Assembly: GCF_004792695.1 (NCBI RefSeq)
Contig: NZ_SRXU01000006.1
Coordinates: forward strand, 186,001-250,000
From: Sphingomonas naasensis
GTDB lineage: Bacteria > Pseudomonadota > Alphaproteobacteria > Sphingomonadales > Sphingomonadaceae
Length of the DNA: 64,000 nucleotides
Direction: 5' to 3'
Every line of letters starts with the position of its first letter. Position 1 is the stretch's first letter. The translations under genes and the position numbers were made by a program. Under the pieces are notes generated by a model, which ran no database searches, had not been told where the DNA came from, and saw only the letters and a program-made list of their open reading frames with translations. Below are positions 61,444 to 64,000 of this stretch, piece by piece.

Positions 61444-62189
61444 TGGCACGCAAGGGACATCGCCCGAGCCAGGCATCGGCATCGCGGCCGCGCTTCTATG
61501 GGCGGCACGCGGTGCTGGCCGCGCTCGCCAATCCCGAGCGCACCGTGCGCAAGCTGTGGGGCACGCGCGAGGCGCTGGCCGCGCTCGACATCCCGCCGGC
61601 GATCCCGATCACCTATGCCGATGTCGCCGATCTCGGCCGGCTGGTGCCGGGCGACGCGCCGCATCAGGGGCTGGTCGCCGAAGTCGATCCGCTCGAGGAG
61701 ATCTGGCTGGGCGATCTGCTCCAGCAGGGCGCGGGCGACCGGCGGCCGCTGGTCGTACTCGATCAGGTCACCGATCCGCACAATGTCGGCGCGGTGCTGC
61801 GCTCGGCAGCGGCGTTCGACGCGCTCGGCATCGTCACCCAGGACCGCCACGCGCCGCCCGAATCGGGGGCGCTCGCGCGCGCCGCCTCGGGCACGCTCGA
61901 GACGGTGCCGTGGGTGCGCGTGGTCAATCTGGCGCGCGCGCTCGAGGAGATCGCCGAGGCCGGCTTCTGGCGGGTCGGGCTGACCGGCCATGCCAGCGGC
62001 ACGCTGGGCGAGGTGATGGGCGATGCCCGGATCGCGCTGGTGCTCGGCGCCGAGGGCGAGGGCATGCGCCAGAACACCGAGGCGCATTGCGACCAGCTGG
62101 CGCGGCTGCCGATCTCGCCCAAGGTCGAGAGCCTCAACGTGTCGAACGCCGCCGCGGTGGCGCTCTACGCGATCGCCGCGCGGGGCTGA
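61443..62189 (+). CDS. rlmB: 23S rRNA 2'-O-ribose methyltransferase (SpoU family, RlmB-like)
   Basis: A 248-residue SpoU methyltransferase. A small N-terminal substrate-binding domain (FYGRHAVLAALANPERTVRKLW) is followed by the knotted catalytic domain: VVLDQVTDPHNVGAVLRSAAAFDALGI, ALVLGAEGEGMRQNT and SLNVSNAAAVALYAI. RlmB methylates G2251 of 23S rRNA; other SpoU targets cannot be ruled out. It overlaps the peptidase stop by one base. Confidence 0.92.
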   Translation: MARKGHRPSQASASRPRFYGRHAVLAALANPERTVRKLWGTREALAALDIPPAIPITYADVADLGRLVPGDAPHQGLVAEVDPLEEIWLGDLLQQGAGDRRPLVVLDQVTDPHNVGAVLRSAAAFDALGIVTQDRHAPPESGALARAASGTLETVPWVRVVNLARALEEIAEAGFWRVGLTGHASGTLGEVMGDARIALVLGAEGEGMRQNTEAHCDQLARLPISPKVESLNVSNAAAVALYAIAARG

Positions 62190-62286
62190 ACCGCGCAGGG
62201 CCCGGTTCCCGGGCTCCGAAATGGTCCAGTCCCCGCTGGCCTTGCCGCCTCCGCGGCGCCTAGCCTCGGCGCGCGGAGGATGCGCG

Positions 62287-63435
62287 ATGGCCGACTCGTT
62301 GATGCGCGAGGGGAGAAGCGAACGGGCGACGGCGACGCATGCCGCGGCAGCGCCGGTGCGCGGCGATCCGCCGCCGCCCGCGCCACTCCAGCAGCGGCTC
62401 AACCGGCGCACCCTCCCGTTGCAGCTTATGGCCCGGCGGCTGTCCGCGCGGGCGCCGGTCCAGCGCATGCCGCAGGCGAACGGCGTGGTGCAATTGATAC
62501 GCCCGCACGCGCAGGATGTCGGCCGCGACTTCCAGGTCTATTATCCCGGACCCGATTCGGGGCCGATCATCGCGGTGTACAACGGCACGCTCGACAACCA
62601 GAATTATCGCTTCACCACCTCGCGCGGGCGATCGATCACCGTCACCGAGGACCGGATCATCGGCTATCGGCCGACGGTGGGCGGCATGCATCCACCGGGA
62701 CAGATCCGCCCGCCCGAGGAGAATGTCCAGGGCCGGACCGAGGTGCTGCTCTCCGAAGCCGATCTATCCGGCGCGATGGCGCGCCAGCGCCAGGATCGCA
62801 GCCTCGTCGACCGGATGGTGGTCTCGACCTTCGAGCAGACACCCGATTACGCCAGCTACCAGCAGAACCGCCGCGATCTCGAGGTGCAGGGCGTGCCGAT
62901 CCTCAACAACATGAACATCGCCCGGACGCAGGACACCGCCAACCGCCTTTCCGGCGTGGGCCCCAACGCTAATCTCCATTTCCAGATGCCGCGGGTGCCG
63001 CAGGGAACCCAGGGCTATTCGACGCCCCGGCTGATCCACGACACGCTGACCCTGCCGTCGATGATGCAGCGCAACGACGTCACCGTGAGCATCACCGCGC
63101 CCGATCCGTCGAGCTATGCCAAGCCCGCCACGCACAACACCTTCTACAGCCTCGAAAATGGCGGCGCGGTGAAGAACACGGGCATGACCCAGAGCGACAC
63201 CGGCCCCGACGACGATCTGGAGAAATACGGCTATGCGCACCGCCAGACGACCAAGGATGCGAGCACCGGCGCCGCAGCCAAGCGCAAGAAGTACAAGTTC
63301 ACGCCATCGAAGAGCGAGCATGCGGATTTCCACCAGCCCGATCCCAACCGCAAGCACGAGGAGGATGACGACGATATGGGACGCGGCAGCTTCGGCGCGC
63401 CCAACATGACGCAGCCGCTGGTCCCGACCTACTGA
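62287..63435 (+). CDS. hypothetical protein with toxin-like linker features
   Basis: A 382-residue soluble protein I do not recognise. Residues 1-50 are basic and Ala/Pro-rich. APVQRMPQANGVVQLI at 56-71 recalls the PVQR / VVQR strings seen in DUF4157-bearing and other eCIS- or polymorphic-toxin-associated proteins. The rest (about 80-330) is a polar domain with no signal or membrane segment. The C-terminus is acidic and His/Asp-rich (HEEDDDDMGRG). It is not paired with a visible immunity gene; the ferredoxin gene follows, convergent, two bases away. Confidence 0.65.
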   Translation: MADSLMREGRSERATATHAAAAPVRGDPPPPAPLQQRLNRRTLPLQLMARRLSARAPVQRMPQANGVVQLIRPHAQDVGRDFQVYYPGPDSGPIIAVYNGTLDNQNYRFTTSRGRSITVTEDRIIGYRPTVGGMHPPGQIRPPEENVQGRTEVLLSEADLSGAMARQRQDRSLVDRMVVSTFEQTPDYASYQQNRRDLEVQGVPILNNMNIARTQDTANRLSGVGPNANLHFQMPRVPQGTQGYSTPRLIHDTLTLPSMMQRNDVTVSITAPDPSSYAKPATHNTFYSLENGGAVKNTGMTQSDTGPDDDLEKYGYAHRQTTKDASTGAAAKRKKYKFTPSKSEHADFHQPDPNRKHEEDDDDMGRGSFGAPNMTQPLVPTY

Positions 63436-63437
63436 CC

Positions 63438-63755
63438 TCAGTCTTCGGCGGCGATCGTCACCTTGAGGCCGTCGAGCGCCTCGGTGAACGGGATCTGGCA
63501 CGACAGGCGCGAGCGCGAGTCGCGATCCATCGAGCTGTCGAGCAGGTCGTTCTCGTCCTCGCTCATCGGCGGCAGTTTGGCCGCAAATTCCGGATCGACA
63601 TGGACGTGGCAGGTCGCGCAACTGCAGCAGCCGCCGCAAATCGCGAGGAGCTCGTCGAAGCCATTGTCGCGGATCACTTCCATCACGCTGAGGCCCGCTT
63701 CGCCCATGACTTCGCGTTCTTCCCCTTCCCTGGTGACGACGATAAGCTTGGGCAT
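63438..63755 (-). CDS. 2Fe-2S ferredoxin
   Basis: A 105-residue adrenodoxin-type ferredoxin. Cluster ligands are Cys40, Cys46, Cys49 and Cys86 in [10 protein letters not shown] and LSCQI (spacing C-x5-C-x2-C, then C). HVHVD and [13 protein letters not shown] are typical of the acidic recognition face. It donates electrons to cytochromes P450, Fe-S assembly or other reductases; the adjacent genes do not tell which. Confidence 0.94.
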   Translation of the reverse strand: MPKLIVVTREGEEREVMGEAGLSVMEVIRDNGFDELLAICGGCCSCATCHVHVDPEFAAKLPPMSEDENDLLDSSMDRDSRSRLSCQIPFTEALDGLKVTIAAED

Positions 63756-63818
63756 GCAATTCTCCTTGGTCGGCCTTTCCCATGCCGCCGAAGGCCCCTC
63801 GATTCAAGGATGCCGGCC

Positions 63819-64000
63819 ATGGGCCTGAGCGAAACCCAGCTCAAAGAGTCGCTCGACGCGCTGGTCGCGCTCGAGCCGGCCTTCGCCACCGCGCTGCAGC
63901 GCGCCGGCTATCCGGCGCCGCGAATCCGCGACCGCGGCTATGAGACGTTGCTGCGCACGATCATCGGCCAGCAGGTCAGCGTCGCGGCGGCGCAGTCGAT
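63819..64000 (+). CDS. DNA-3-methyladenine glycosylase II-like protein (cut by window end)
   Basis: The first 60 residues of an AlkA/HhH-GPD base-excision glycosylase: LEPAFATALQRAGYPAPRIRDRGYETLLRTIIGQQVSVAAAQS, where IIGQQVSVAAA is the helix of the HhH-GPD superfamily. The ATG at 63819 has AAGGA eight bases upstream; ATG at 63810 is possible. The catalytic Asp lies beyond the window. Confidence 0.88.
   Translation, partial: MGLSETQLKESLDALVALEPAFATALQRAGYPAPRIRDRGYETLLRTIIGQQVSVAAAQS

Overview
The window looks like chromosome of a sphingomonad-type alphaproteobacterium (Sphingomonas or a close relative). The evidence is the very high GC content, GC-rich third codon positions, many TonB-dependent receptors, Tat and Sec signal peptides, GntR/FCD regulators, and housekeeping genes with alphaproteobacterial order and sequence (rph-rdgB next to hrcA-grpE, glnD, thrS, infC). 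No ribosomal RNA, CRISPR array, integrase or transposase was seen. The assignment is by pattern recognition; no database search was possible.

Layout. 1-1.9 kb: an ArsR / SRPBCC / DUF1801 gene group. 1.9-18.2 kb: a large carbohydrate-utilisation region. It has a forward operon of two five-bladed-propeller (GH43-like) proteins and a formylglycine-generating enzyme (FGE), interrupted by an SdpR/SdpI-like pair and an unknown gene. A leftward operon follows: Tat sulfatase, clan GH-A-like hydrolase, double GH43. It diverges from a TonB-dependent receptor across a perfect inverted repeat. Then come two tail-to-tail GntR/FCD regulators and a second, lipoprotein sulfatase with its own perfect operator-like palindrome. 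18.4-28 kb: a second TonB receptor, a PDZ-alpha/beta-hydrolase, a LytTR regulator whose receiver lacks the phosphoacceptor Asp, an AraC regulator and several small secreted proteins; a tRNA-Ala(CGC) lies just beyond. 28.3-31.5 kb: a SWFGD/DUF2171 protein and a three-gene XRE-regulated operon. 31.6-41 kb: a Mur ligase and LD-carboxypeptidase divergent pair, a Tat GH43, thrS, a TorF-like porin, a GNAT enzyme, infC and a GH16 glucanase. 41-51.4 kb: a VOC protein, glnD, ferredoxin-NADP reductase, grpE, hrcA, rph and rdgB. 51.5-58.1 kb: a leftward operon of TonB receptor, DUF6250 lipoprotein and a PcRGLX/YetA-like (PL26-type) rhamnogalacturonan lyase. 58.3-64 kb: an S1 protease, tRNA-Tyr, an M28 peptidase, rlmB, an unknown protein with toxin-like linker features, a 2Fe-2S ferredoxin and a truncated AlkA-type glycosylase.

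How the genes fit together. The 1.9-18.2 kb region has the parts of a locus for a sulfated, arabinose- or xylose-type glycan: an outer-membrane importer, exo-acting GH43 enzymes, two Cys-type sulfatases (C-T-P-S-R and C-A-P-S-R) and the FGE that would convert their cysteine to formylglycine. The 51.5-58.1 kb operon looks like a pectin (rhamnogalacturonan) locus. Substrates are inferred, not demonstrated.

Repeats. An approximately 200-bp element occurs twice in inverted orientation (7.1-7.3 kb and 40.4-40.6 kb), each time just after a glycoside hydrolase stop codon, and contains a boxA-like GCTCTTTGACA. Five larger intergenic palindromic elements follow the stop codons of other genes.
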